This document shows positions 1 through 7,034 of a DNA stretch of 15,192 nucleotides, in pieces. The notes beneath the pieces were generated by a model. The model was given only the letters and a program-made list of their open reading frames with translations. It had not been told where the DNA came from and did no database searches. Each line of letters opens with the position of its first letter. Position 1 is the first letter of the stretch. A program made the position numbers and the translations under genes. The DNA comes from Phycisphaerae bacterium (GTDB taxonomy: Bacteria; Planctomycetota; Phycisphaerae; Tepidisphaerales; Tepidisphaeraceae), in NCBI GenBank assembly GCA_014380825.1, contig JACMJD010000142.1:1-15192 (forward strand), in the 5' to 3' direction.

Positions 1-23
1 ACGGAAGCGACGTCAACCGCCAG

Positions 24-53
24 CCCGAGATCCCTCGCTTCGCTCGGGATGAC
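24..53 (-). repeat. Dispersed GTCATCC-type repeat element, short form
   Basis: Read on the minus strand this 30-bp element begins GTCATCCCGAG and continues through GCGAAGCGAGGGATCT. It has the same beginning (GTCATCC-GAG) and the same kind of ending (CGA-G-GATCT) as the left arms of the two longer palindromes at 8328-8403 and 14845-14920, so it looks like a shorter relative. It contains partial self-complementarity (CCCGAG with CTCGGG). It lies inside the open frame that leads into the HupE/UreJ-like gene. The family relation is inferred by eye. Confidence 0.55.
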
Positions 54-83
54 GGGTCTCTTCGAAGTAAATTCCGCGGTGCC

Positions 84-632
84 TTGAAGTATCTGTCGCT
101 CGGCTTTACACATATTCTTCCCCACGGCTTCGATCACGTGCTCTTCGTCGTCGGCCTGTTTTTGCTCAGCCCGAAGTTGAAGCCGCTGCTGTGGCAAGTC
201 ACCGCGTTCACGATTGCGCACTCGATCACGCTGGCGTTGTCGCTGTATGGCGTGGTGCGATTGCCGCCGACGATCGTCGAACCGCTGATCGCGCTGTCGA
301 TCGCGTTTATCGCGATCGAAAATCTCTGCACGACCAGGCTCAAACCCTGGCAGCCAGCGGTCGTGTTCGGCTTCGGGCTGATTCACGGCCTCGGTTTCGC
401 GGGCGTGCTGCGCGAGGCGGGCCTGCCGCAATCGCAGTTCGCGACGGCGCTGGTCAGCTTCAACATCGGCGTCGAAGCCGGCCAGCTCGCCGTGCTGGCG
501 CTGGCGTTCGGCGCGGTCGGATTGTTCCGACAACGCACCTGGTATCGCAGCGCGATCGCGGTGCCGGCATCGTTCGCGATCGCACTCATCTCGGTGTTCT
601 GGACGATTGAGCGCATCTACCACGCGACGTAA
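84..632 (+). CDS. HupE/UreJ-type integral membrane protein (N-terminus uncertain)
   Basis: This small membrane protein resembles the HupE/UreJ_2 family, whose biochemical role is not settled; distant relatives are nickel or cobalt permeases. About six hydrophobic segments are visible, roughly at residues 18-36, 38-60, 62-81, 91-112, 118-148 and 155-177. Conserved family features are the opening LGFTHILPHGFDHVLF, then FTIAHSITLAL, the acidic VEPLIALSI segment and FGLIHGLGFAGVL. The histidines in these motifs are candidate metal ligands. The only start codon in the window is the TTG at 84. It has no Shine-Dalgarno sequence and sits right at the conserved domain edge, and the frame upstream is free of stops to base 3. 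The true N-terminus may therefore lie outside the window, or may have been altered by the repeat at 24-53. The family call is fairly secure; the start is not. Confidence 0.7.
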   Translation: MKYLSLGFTHILPHGFDHVLFVVGLFLLSPKLKPLLWQVTAFTIAHSITLALSLYGVVRLPPTIVEPLIALSIAFIAIENLCTTRLKPWQPAVVFGFGLIHGLGFAGVLREAGLPQSQFATALVSFNIGVEAGQLAVLALAFGAVGLFRQRTWYRSAIAVPASFAIALISVFWTIERIYHAT

Positions 633-639
633 GAATTTA

Positions 640-740
640 GCCACAAAGGCACGAAGGCACGAAGGCACGAAGATGTTCAAAGCAAAATCGGAATCTGCTG
701 TTTCCCCGTCTTCCCTTCGTGTTCTTCGTGCCTTCGTGAC
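640..740. repeat. Inverted repeat of GGCACGAA units overlapping a gene start
   Basis: The left arm (640-672) is a tandem run of the 8-base unit GGCACGAA, preceded by GCCACAAA. The right arm (715-740) reads, in reverse complement, GTCACGAAGGCACGAAG followed by AACACGAAG, so the two arms can pair over most of their length around a 42-base spacer. From memory, elements of this kind are widely dispersed in planctomycete and verrucomicrobial genomes. The left arm supplies an AAGG at 662-665 that sits seven bases before the ATG at 673. The right arm encodes residues 15-23 of the downstream protein. Confidence 0.65.
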
Positions 741-2046
741 CGCATTTCTCTTCTTCGCAACCGTCGCGAATGCAGAGGTGAAAGTCGTCATCGATCGCAA
801 CGACAACGCCGAAGCCTCGGCCGACTTCAAGTTCAAAGACGTGGCGTCGCCGTCGTCGAACGATACCGCTAGGCGTGCAACCGTGTCGATCATTGATGGC
901 CATCGCGATCGCAACAGCGCCGAGCTGTCGAAGCTCACCGATGGCGAAGCGCCGGAGGACGCGGATCAGCCGTCGGAAAATGTTTTCTTCGATGAGCAAA
1001 CCGACGGCGGACGAATCCTGTTCGACCTCGGCAGCGCGAACACCATTAAGCGGATCAACACATATTCCTGGCACGCGGCCGATCGCGGGCCACAGGTGTA
1101 CGTCGTGTACGGATCGGACGGGCGAGCGAAGAATTTTGACGCCGCGCCGAAGAGCGGAATCGATCCGGAGAAATCGGGCTGGACGAAAATCGCGTCGGTC
1201 GACACACGATCCAAAGCGAAATCCGATGCCGGCGGACAGTACGGTGTAAGCATCTCGGATTCATCGGGCGCGATTGGCGAGTACCGCTACCTGCTATTCG
1301 ACATTCGCAGCACCGAAGATGCGGACGACTTCGGCAACACGTTTTTCAGCGAAATCGACGTGATCTCGAACGACGACAAAGCCTCGGCCGCGACGACGAC
1401 CCAGCGCATCAAGCTGGCCGGCAAGTTCGTCACGATCGATGCCACGCAGGCGCCGGATCTGAAGGAATGGGCACAGACAAAGCTGCTGCCGGTCTGCGAT
1501 GAGTGGTATCCGATCATCGTAAAAATGCTCCCCAGCAAAGGTTACACCGCGCTCGAGAAGTTCACGTTGGAGTTCCGCAACAATCTAAGCCCCGGCATCC
1601 CCGCCTACGCCAGCGGCGGGCGGATCGTGTGCAACACGCAATGGTTCCGAGAAAATCTCAACGGCGAAGCTCGCGGCGCGGTTGTGCACGAGATGGTACA
1701 CATCGTTCAAAGCTACGACCGCGCCAAGCGCGACAACGCCGCGGGCGCTAAGAATCCCGGCTGGATGGTCGAAGGCATCGCCGACTACATCCGCTGGTAC
1801 AAATACGAACCCGAATCGCACGGCGCCAACATCCGCGATCCGAGCAAGGCGAAGTTCGACGCGAGCTATCGCGTGACGGCCAACTTCCTGAGCTGGGTGA
1901 CCGAAACGTACGAGAAGGATCTGATCGCCAAGACGAACGCCGCGATGCGCGATGGGAAATACAACGACGAGTTGTGGAAGCAGCTCACCGGCAAAACAGT
2001 TGAAGCACTCGGCGAGGAATGGAAGGCGAGCTTGAAGTCGCGCTGA
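673..2046 (+). CDS. Secreted basic-secretory-protein-family zinc metallopeptidase with N-terminal discoidin-like domain
   Basis: The 457-residue product starts with a signal peptide: a basic segment, a hydrophobic core around residues 19-32 and likely cleavage after VANA at 34. Residues 35-235 form a beta-rich region with FDLGSANTIKRINTYSW, which resembles a discoidin (F5/8 type C) fold. Residues 248-457 match the basic secretory protein family of plants and bacteria (PF04450). They carry the zinc motif HEMVH (H339, E340, H343) and the downstream glutamate E367 in GWMVEGIADY. It is probably an exported peptidase; the substrate is unknown. The frame also opens at a TTG at 607 inside the preceding gene, but the ATG at 673 fits the signal peptide. 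The gene lies 40 bp after the membrane protein and 55 bp before the sulfite oxidase-like gene, so co-transcription is possible. Its start and signal peptide overlap a dispersed repeat. Confidence 0.8.
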   Translation: MFKAKSESAVSPSSLRVLRAFVTAFLFFATVANAEVKVVIDRNDNAEASADFKFKDVASPSSNDTARRATVSIIDGHRDRNSAELSKLTDGEAPEDADQPSENVFFDEQTDGGRILFDLGSANTIKRINTYSWHAADRGPQVYVVYGSDGRAKNFDAAPKSGIDPEKSGWTKIASVDTRSKAKSDAGGQYGVSISDSSGAIGEYRYLLFDIRSTEDADDFGNTFFSEIDVISNDDKASAATTTQRIKLAGKFVTIDATQAPDLKEWAQTKLLPVCDEWYPIIVKMLPSKGYTALEKFTLEFRNNLSPGIPAYASGGRIVCNTQWFRENLNGEARGAVVHEMVHIVQSYDRAKRDNAAGAKNPGWMVEGIADYIRWYKYEPESHGANIRDPSKAKFDASYRVTANFLSWVTETYEKDLIAKTNAAMRDGKYNDELWKQLTGKTVEALGEEWKASLKSR

Positions 2047-2101
2047 GTTGCCCACCTTGGAGCTGCTTTTCTTTTCTGCTCATTCCGGCTGGAATGTAGC
2101 C

Positions 2102-3208
2102 ATGGCCAACGCCTTCGGAAAAGACAAGAGTTTTCTGGTCCGCTCAGACCGGCCCTTCAACGGTGGACCGCCGCCGGGGCGGGTGCTGGAGTCGTTCATC
2201 ACGCCGGTGCCGGATTTCTTCGTGCGGGCGCACGCGGTTGATGTGCCCGTAGTCGATGTCGGATCGTACGCGCTGGAAGTTGGCGGGTTGGTGCGATCGC
2301 CGTTGACGTGTTCACTGTCGGATCTGCGGTCGAAGTTCGCGACTCATCAACTCACCGCGACGATGCAGTGCGCCGGCAATCGGCGAGATCAACTGATCGC
2401 GATCGAAGCGATTCCCGGCGAAGTGCCGTGGGGCTGCGAAGCGATCAGCAACGGGCAGTGGGAAGGCGTTCGATTGAGCGACGTGCTCGAAGCCGCTGGC
2501 GTGGATTCGGCCAGCGGGGCGGCACACGTTGAGTTCATCGGCCTGGATCAAGTCGATCGCCACGGCCAGGTGTTCAGCTACGGCGGATCGATCCCGCTCG
2601 ACAAGGCGCGCCAGCCGGAAGTGCTGCTGGCGTGGTCGATGAACGGCAAGCCGCTCGAGCCGATTCACGGATTTCCGCTGCGCATGATCATCCCCGGCTA
2701 CATCTGCGCCCGCAGCGTGAAGTGGCTGAAGCAGATCAACGTCCTGGGTCATCCTTCGCAGAATTATTTCCAGTCACATGCGTACAAGCTCTTCGGATCC
2801 CACGTGCGAGCGGCGACCGTCGATTGGAACGCCGGCGTGATGATCGGCACGACGCAGGTGACGTCGGCGATCACGTCGCCCGGGCAAGGCGCATCGATCA
2901 CCGCCGGAAATGTCCGAATCGCCGGTTGGGCGATCGCGGGGGAGCGCGCGGTTGAGCGCGTGGAAGTCTCCGCCGATGGCGGGAAGAACTGGTCGGTTGC
3001 AGAATTCGCGGATCAACAAGACAAACCGGACCGATGGACCTGGCGATTCTGGGAAGCGCGTGTGTCGTTGTCGCCGGGCCATTATCAGATCGTCGCGCGT
3101 GCGACGGATTCAGCGGGCACGACGCAGCCGCCGGATGCAAAAGCGCTGTGGAATTTCAAGGGGTATATGAACAACGCGTGGCATCGGGTGGATGTCGACG
3201 TCCGATGA
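2102..3208 (+). CDS. Plant-type sulfite oxidase-like molybdopterin oxidoreductase
   Basis: The 368-residue product matches the sulfite oxidase family over its full length. An N-terminal molybdopterin domain carries the cysteine that binds molybdenum, C90 in TATMQCAGNRR. HGFPLRMIIPGYICARSVKWL follows near residue 205 and then a C-terminal Mo-co dimerisation domain ending near WNFKGYMNNAWHRV. This is the layout of the haem-free plant enzyme: no cytochrome b5 domain and no haem-binding CXXCH. No Tat or Sec signal peptide is visible, so a cytoplasmic location is likely. It may oxidise sulfite or a related substrate; some relatives act on other oxyanions or sulfoxides. I prefer the ATG at 2102, because the upstream TTG (2048) adds an unconserved stretch. 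A GGA precedes the ATG by eight bases but falls in a 6-bp hairpin (2081-2096) that could mask it. Confidence 0.85.
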   Translation: MANAFGKDKSFLVRSDRPFNGGPPPGRVLESFITPVPDFFVRAHAVDVPVVDVGSYALEVGGLVRSPLTCSLSDLRSKFATHQLTATMQCAGNRRDQLIAIEAIPGEVPWGCEAISNGQWEGVRLSDVLEAAGVDSASGAAHVEFIGLDQVDRHGQVFSYGGSIPLDKARQPEVLLAWSMNGKPLEPIHGFPLRMIIPGYICARSVKWLKQINVLGHPSQNYFQSHAYKLFGSHVRAATVDWNAGVMIGTTQVTSAITSPGQGASITAGNVRIAGWAIAGERAVERVEVSADGGKNWSVAEFADQQDKPDRWTWRFWEARVSLSPGHYQIVARATDSAGTTQPPDAKALWNFKGYMNNAWHRVDVDVR

Positions 3209-3236
3209 AGAGAAAAGGCATGTCTGCACGACAAAA

Positions 3237-3267
3237 AACTCCGCCGATCGTGGGGATCGGCGGAGTT
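3237..3267 (-). terminator. Rho-independent terminator between convergent genes
   Basis: A perfect 13-bp stem (3237-3249 with 3255-3267) closes a 5-base loop, GTGGG. On the minus strand the stem runs directly into a run of six T (complement of 3233-3238), which is the classic intrinsic terminator for the PEP-CTERM gene ending at 3296. On the plus strand the stem is followed only by GGCTTTC, so it is a weaker stop for the sulfite oxidase-like gene ending at 3208. Confidence 0.85.
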
Positions 3268-3295
3268 GGCTTTCACTACAAAAGGGAGCTTCAAG

Positions 3296-4285
3296 TTACG
3301 CGCGTCGACGTCGCGCCAAGCCCAGGCCGGCGAGCGCGAGGATCGCCAGCGAGGCCGGTTCGGGGACTACACCGCCGGCAACGAATTCAACCTGGAACAG
3401 GCTGGTGTCGATGATCTCCGCCGTTGTCGTCGCGCCGGACGGCCGGATGCCGAACGTGTCGTAGGTGAAGCTGTTCGGCGTGGGGTCGTTGAACAGGACC
3501 TGCGCCACGCCGTCGTTGTCGAGCGTGCCGCCGGTGATCTTCACATCAATGTCCAGGCCGGTTCCGTTGCGGGTCATGTCCCAGACCAGCGTGTATTCCG
3601 TACCGTTGTCGTACCCGTGATTTCCGGTGGCGGCGCCGGTGGTACCGACCGCGAGCCAGTTGCCGCTGGTGCTGAGCAGGTCGCCGCTGGCGACGTTGCG
3701 TTCCATCAGACGGAACGGGCTGGAGTTGCCCAGCGTGCTGGACATGTTCGTGAACATCGCATACCCGCCGAAAGCCGCGCTGGCCGGAGCGCCGTTGGCG
3801 GTCAATCGGCTGGCGCCGTCGGTCGGTGTGTCCACCAGCGCGAAGCGGAAGTTCTGGCTGGTGTTTGTGCCGCCGTTGTTGATGTTGGTGGGCGTGAACT
3901 TCCAGGTGACGCGAAGCTTGTCGCCGTTGTTGGCGAGATTGACGACGTTGCTGCCGGGCGTGAAGTAAGTCGTCCATGAGGCGGACGACGTAACGGTCGG
4001 CGCCGAAAACTTACCGCGCTGTGGGCCGTTCGCGCCGACCGGATCGAGCGTGCCGTCGCCGCCTTGATACCAGACGGATTCCAGGTCGCCGTCGCCGTCG
4101 GTGTCGACGCCGTGTTCCGAATGGATCGGGGCGGCCGGGTCGCTGTCGACCGCATCTTTCCACGTATCGCGCACCAGGACCTGTGCGTGCCCGAAACTGG
4201 CGAGCACCAAAGTTGCAATGCCGGCCTGTGCTGCGATGAACCAACGGCGACGACGCGCAAGCGCGCAAGACGATGACTCGGTCAT
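3296..4285 (-). CDS. PEP-CTERM-sorted secreted protein of unknown function
   Basis: The 329-residue product has a basic N-terminus (RRRR at 11-14), a hydrophobic core and likely signal cleavage after FGHA at 34. The C-terminus is a textbook PEP-CTERM sorting signal: VPEP at 307-310, a hydrophobic helix, then RRRR before the end. Such proteins are processed by an exosortase, which is not encoded in this window. The body is rich in G, T, N and S, as expected of a beta-sandwich surface protein, and includes the acidic run DTDGDGD at 61-67 that could bind calcium. I do not recognise an enzymatic domain. The start is set by a strong GAGGAGAG (4291-4298) five bases before the ATG; the frame stays open to 4558 but that extension has no protein-like character. 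It is divergent from the PATR/dockerin gene and may share its regulatory region. Confidence 0.85.
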   Translation of the reverse strand: MTESSSCALARRRRWFIAAQAGIATLVLASFGHAQVLVRDTWKDAVDSDPAAPIHSEHGVDTDGDGDLESVWYQGGDGTLDPVGANGPQRGKFSAPTVTSSASWTTYFTPGSNVVNLANNGDKLRVTWKFTPTNINNGGTNTSQNFRFALVDTPTDGASRLTANGAPASAAFGGYAMFTNMSSTLGNSSPFRLMERNVASGDLLSTSGNWLAVGTTGAATGNHGYDNGTEYTLVWDMTRNGTGLDIDVKITGGTLDNDGVAQVLFNDPTPNSFTYDTFGIRPSGATTTAEIIDTSLFQVEFVAGGVVPEPASLAILALAGLGLARRRRA

Positions 4286-4421
4286 GTTTCCTCTCCTCGT
4301 GTGATTTGAAACCAAACCCTCTAGCCCAACGCGTGAAGCACCCGCAGGATGATCGCGCGTGCGTGAAAGAACAGGTGTACGCCAGCGGACACGCTTCCGC
4401 GCAGTGAATTGTCTATCATTC

Positions 4422-4458
4422 TTGCATCTGCAAATTTCGATAATGCGGCGATGCCGCA
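4422..4458. promoter_or_regulatory. Paired dyads, candidate operator
   Basis: Two inverted repeats sit next to each other: TTGCA-TC-TGCAA (4422-4433) and TGCGGC-GAT-GCCGCA (4444-4458). They are separated by ten bases that contain ATTTCGA. Their symmetry and mid-promoter position suit a dimeric regulator. Which protein binds is not shown by the sequence. Confidence 0.35.
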
Positions 4459-4575
4459 AATTCTCAATTGAATCGCAAACCCGGGCTCGCCACGACTGAG
4501 CGGTAGGGGCGAGGTTCACGAAAGCAGGCCGAAATCGGGTCAAAACAGGCGTGACCAAAACTCTAAAGGTCTAGG

Positions 4576-4588
4576 CGCGATTTCGAAA
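4576..4588 (+). promoter_or_regulatory. Shared 13-base site, candidate regulator binding site (copy 1)
   Basis: CGCGATTTCGAAA occurs here, about 70 bases before the ATG of the PATR/dockerin gene and just before a possible -10 (TATTTA). The same 13 bases are found at 9697-9709, 23 bases before the start codon of the XylR-like regulator. The core TTTCGAAA is itself palindromic. A shared operator is an inference. Confidence 0.35.
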
Positions 4589-4601
4589 CGGTATTTACTT
4601 G

Positions 4602-4623
4602 TAGGCGGAGGCGCGCCCGCCTA
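4602..4623 (+). promoter_or_regulatory. 5' leader hairpin upstream of the PATR/dockerin gene
   Basis: TAGGCGG (4602-4608) and CCGCCTA (4617-4623) form a 7-bp GC-rich stem with an 8-base loop, followed by GTTTT. It lies about 35 bases before the ATG and upstream of the Shine-Dalgarno sequence. It could stabilise the leader or act as a weak attenuator; the T run is too short to call a terminator. Confidence 0.3.
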
Positions 4624-4658
4624 GTTTTGCGGGATTGTGAATCGGAGGCGGAGGAAAA

Positions 4659-7019
4659 ATGTCAACGAAACGAGCATTTAATTTGTCTATTCCATCTCAT
4701 CGGTCGTTGCGCGGCGCGGCAGCGCTTGCGCTGGCAGTCTCGTCGTGCATTTCCACAGTTCAATCGAGCGCGCATGCAGCCAGCGGAAGCTGGACCGGCG
4801 CCGCGCTCAACAGCGATTGGACCAACCCGCTGAACTGGGACACCATTCCCGGCGCGAACAACGGCACGTTCGTCAGCACCGACATCGCAACATTCGGCGA
4901 TTCGACCAACGGCAACGCCGTGACGGTCGACCTGAATCGCAACGTGCTCGGCATGACGTTCAACACCACGGCGACCACCGTCGGCGGATTTGCGATTGGC
5001 ACGCTCGCGGTAAACGGCGGCAACACGCTTTACTTGAGCAACGGCGGCACGATCAATGTGCTGGCGACCAACGCGACGAACACTTCGATCTCGATTCACG
5101 CGCCGATCGTGATGGCGGACACCACGTACACGCTGCTCAACAATTCGACGACCCCGACTTCGGGGCTAAAGCTCAACAGCGGATTCACCGGCGGCGCCAG
5201 CGGCGCGACGACGGTCACGCTCGACGGCACCAATAGCAGCGCGGCGACCACCAGCAACTCGCAGATTCTCGGTCCGATCACCAACGGCGCATCCAGCAGC
5301 CTGAGCGTGGTGAAGAACGGCACGGGTGTCTGGGAACTGCGCCCGACGTTCGACGCTAACACCTATAGCGGAGACACGATCATCAACGGCGGCTTGTTGC
5401 GACTGATGAGCACGGTCGGCTCGATGTCGCCCAATTCGAATTACATCATCAACGGCGGCACGCTGCGCCCGAACTTTAACGGCGTCACCGGCAAGAGCAT
5501 CAAGGTAAATTCCGGCGGCACACTGCAAGCGTCCGCCGATGCGGTCATCAACAGCTTGAACGCAACCAGCGGCCCGTCGCTTTGGTTCAACTTCACCGGA
5601 ACCACCGGCCCGATCACGATGGGCGCGTTCGTGAACTTCGTCGGCACCACTGCCGGGCAGGGCGGGTTCAAGCTGTCGAACCAGGACGCGACCGGCAAAG
5701 TCAGTTACAGCAAAGGCATGGATCTGGGCACAGTCCAGCGCCCGTTCGACATCGCGCAGTCGGCCACCAATCTCGGTGCGGACGACAACGATCTCCAGGT
5801 GAACGGCGCGGTAAACGGCGCGGGCGGCGGCATCACCAAAATAGGTCCCGGCACGCTGAAGCTGAACAACGCCGCGAACGGATTCACCGGCGCATTGGAA
5901 GTTCAGCAGGGCACGGTGCGATTTAACTCGCCCGATGCGCTCACCGCGAAACCGGCGGTCATAATCAGCGGCGGAAATCTGGATGTCTCGTCGCTCACGC
6001 AAACAATCGGCGCGCTTCAAATAAACAGCGGCACGATCAGCGCATCGTCGGGCGGCGGTGGCACGGTCGCCACGCCCAGCATCTCGATGAACGTTCCCGC
6101 CGGCGCGCTGGCGCAGGCCAGCGCGGTTCTCGCTGACTCCACCGGATCGGCCACGCTCACGAAAACCGGCGCGGGCACCGCCACGCTCACGGCGGTCAAC
6201 ACGTACACCGGCGGGACGAACGTCAACGCCGGCACGCTGCGCATCGCGACGACCGGAACGGTCGCCAACGGAAATCTCACCGTCAACGGCACCGGACTCG
6301 TCCACGTTAATGCGGGTCGGCCCGATCCGCTGAAGGTCGCGGCGCTCAGCGTAACCGCCGGCGGAACGGTCGACCTGAACGACAACGATCTGATCGTGAC
6401 GGCCGGTACATCGAACGCGGTTCGAACGCTGATCGCCAACGCACGCAACGGCGGCGCCTGGAACTTGCCCGGCCTGACCAGCTCGAACGCACGCAACGCC
6501 TCGCCGAAGAATCGCGGGCTCGGCGTGCTGACCGGCACGGAATACATCGCCGTCAACGGAACGACATTCGGCGGCGTCGCGGTCAACAACTCCGACGTGC
6601 TCGTAAAGTTCACCTGGAACGGCGACACCGATTTCAACGGCGTGGTCGACTTCGACGACTACTCCCGCACGGACGGCGGCTTCAACAACAATCGCACCGG
6701 CTGGCTGAATGGTGACTTCGACTACAACGGCATCGTCGACTTCGACGACTACAGCCTGATCGATCAAGCCTTCAACACGCAGTCCGGCACGCTTCGCCGC
6801 GCGATGTCTTACCTGGACGGCAGCGATCGCAGCGACAAGGGAATGGACGCGCCGTCACTTCAGTTCGTCCAGGAGCACTTACAACAGTTCGGCGAACAAT
6901 ACGCCGCCGGCTTCCTGGCATCCGTGCCGGAACCGACCAGCGCGTTGGCAATCAGTGGGCTGGCCGGTTTAGCGGCCAGCAGGCGCCGCAGGCAGCGCAA
7001 AACGCAAGCCGGGCGATAA
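4659..7019 (+). CDS. Autotransporter-repeat (PATR) surface protein with twin dockerin-like loops and PEP-CTERM
   Basis: The 786-residue product begins with a long signal peptide, likely cleaved after SSAHA near residue 40. Most of the body (about 43-570) is beta-strand repeat of the autotransporter passenger type (PATR, PF12951). Examples are GTGVWEL...NTYSGDTIINGGLLRL, GPGTLKLNN...GFTGALEVQQGTVRF and GAGTATLTAVNTYTGGTNVNAGTLRI. There is no C-terminal beta-barrel. Instead come a linker, two calcium-loop repeats of dockerin type (DTDFNGVVDFDD at 656-667, DFDYNGIVDFDD about 30 residues later) and a PEP-CTERM tail starting at P757. No catalytic domain is visible, so I take it as a structural or adhesive surface protein. 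A strong GGAGG precedes the ATG. The tagaturonate epimerase gene starts 15 bp after its stop. It shares its C-terminal cassette with the pectate lyase. Confidence 0.85.
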   Translation: MSTKRAFNLSIPSHRSLRGAAALALAVSSCISTVQSSAHAASGSWTGAALNSDWTNPLNWDTIPGANNGTFVSTDIATFGDSTNGNAVTVDLNRNVLGMTFNTTATTVGGFAIGTLAVNGGNTLYLSNGGTINVLATNATNTSISIHAPIVMADTTYTLLNNSTTPTSGLKLNSGFTGGASGATTVTLDGTNSSAATTSNSQILGPITNGASSSLSVVKNGTGVWELRPTFDANTYSGDTIINGGLLRLMSTVGSMSPNSNYIINGGTLRPNFNGVTGKSIKVNSGGTLQASADAVINSLNATSGPSLWFNFTGTTGPITMGAFVNFVGTTAGQGGFKLSNQDATGKVSYSKGMDLGTVQRPFDIAQSATNLGADDNDLQVNGAVNGAGGGITKIGPGTLKLNNAANGFTGALEVQQGTVRFNSPDALTAKPAVIISGGNLDVSSLTQTIGALQINSGTISASSGGGGTVATPSISMNVPAGALAQASAVLADSTGSATLTKTGAGTATLTAVNTYTGGTNVNAGTLRIATTGTVANGNLTVNGTGLVHVNAGRPDPLKVAALSVTAGGTVDLNDNDLIVTAGTSNAVRTLIANARNGGAWNLPGLTSSNARNASPKNRGLGVLTGTEYIAVNGTTFGGVAVNNSDVLVKFTWNGDTDFNGVVDFDDYSRTDGGFNNNRTGWLNGDFDYNGIVDFDDYSLIDQAFNTQSGTLRRAMSYLDGSDRSDKGMDAPSLQFVQEHLQQFGEQYAAGFLASVPEPTSALAISGLAGLAASRRRRQRKTQAGR
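6381..7016 (+). repeat. Shared C-terminal cassette, copy 1 (linker, dockerin-like pair, PEP-CTERM)
   Basis: From DNDLIV to the last residue, this coding segment is homologous to 12817-13455 in the pectate lyase gene. The shared protein features in order are DND-IV--GTS, ARNGGAW--PG-TSS, LGVL-G-EY, GDTDFNGVVDFDDYSR, GFNNNRTGWLNGDF, NGIVDFDDYSL, AFNTQS, DRS--GMD-P, QFG and VPEP. Over the 54 codons from 6624 I count about 24 base differences by hand (about 85% identity), while the flanks are more diverged. Confidence 0.85.
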
Positions 7020-7034
7020 ACTGATCGCACGCAC

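Larger units (their letters stand above)
4286..4658. promoter_or_regulatory. Divergent intergenic region with several dyads
   Basis: This 373-bp gap separates two divergent genes for PEP-CTERM proteins and must hold both promoters. I see a dyad TTGCATCTGCAA (4422-4433), an inverted repeat TGCGGC-GAT-GCCGCA (4444-4458) and, between them, ATTTCGATAA (4434-4443). Nearer the plus-strand gene is CGCGATTTCGAAA (4576-4588), which also occurs upstream of the XylR-like regulator. A TATTTA at 4592-4597 could be the -10 of the plus-strand gene, although no good -35 is evident. No reading frame in it looks real. Confidence 0.55.

Noticed and set aside
607..672. TTG start at 607 extending the metallopeptidase by 22 residues
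   Set aside because: It lies inside the preceding gene, and the extension is just translation of GGCACGAA repeat units; it would place a basic stretch before an otherwise normal signal peptide.
656..672. CRISPR-like or VNTR array of GGCACGAA units
   Set aside because: Only about three contiguous short units with no spacers, and they pair with the arm at 715-740, so it is an inverted repeat element.
2048..2101. TTG start at 2048 for the sulfite oxidase-like gene
   Set aside because: The added 18 residues are not conserved, are too short and poorly structured for an export signal, and there is no Shine-Dalgarno sequence before the TTG.
3266..3979. 237-codon plus-strand frame over the minus-strand PEP-CTERM gene
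   Set aside because: No ribosome binding site or recognisable domain. The minus frame has a signal peptide, PEP-CTERM tail and strong Shine-Dalgarno sequence.
4286..4558. N-terminal extension of the PEP-CTERM protein to 4558
   Set aside because: It would bury a good signal peptide 91 residues inside the protein and ignore the strong GAGGAGAG before the ATG at 4285.
4602..4628. Intrinsic terminator before the PATR/dockerin gene
   Set aside because: The stem is only 7 bp and is followed by four T; its place in the presumed leader fits a leader hairpin better.
4659..4790. Lipoprotein signal (cysteine in SSC) in the PATR/dockerin protein
   Set aside because: The residues before the cysteine do not fit a lipobox, and a better signal peptidase I site (AHA) lies shortly after.
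5166..6767. 533-codon open frame antisense to the PATR/dockerin gene
   Set aside because: It is rich in R, A, V and D in a low-complexity pattern that mirrors the repeat codons of the sense gene. It has no family motif, while the sense frame is clearly a real protein.
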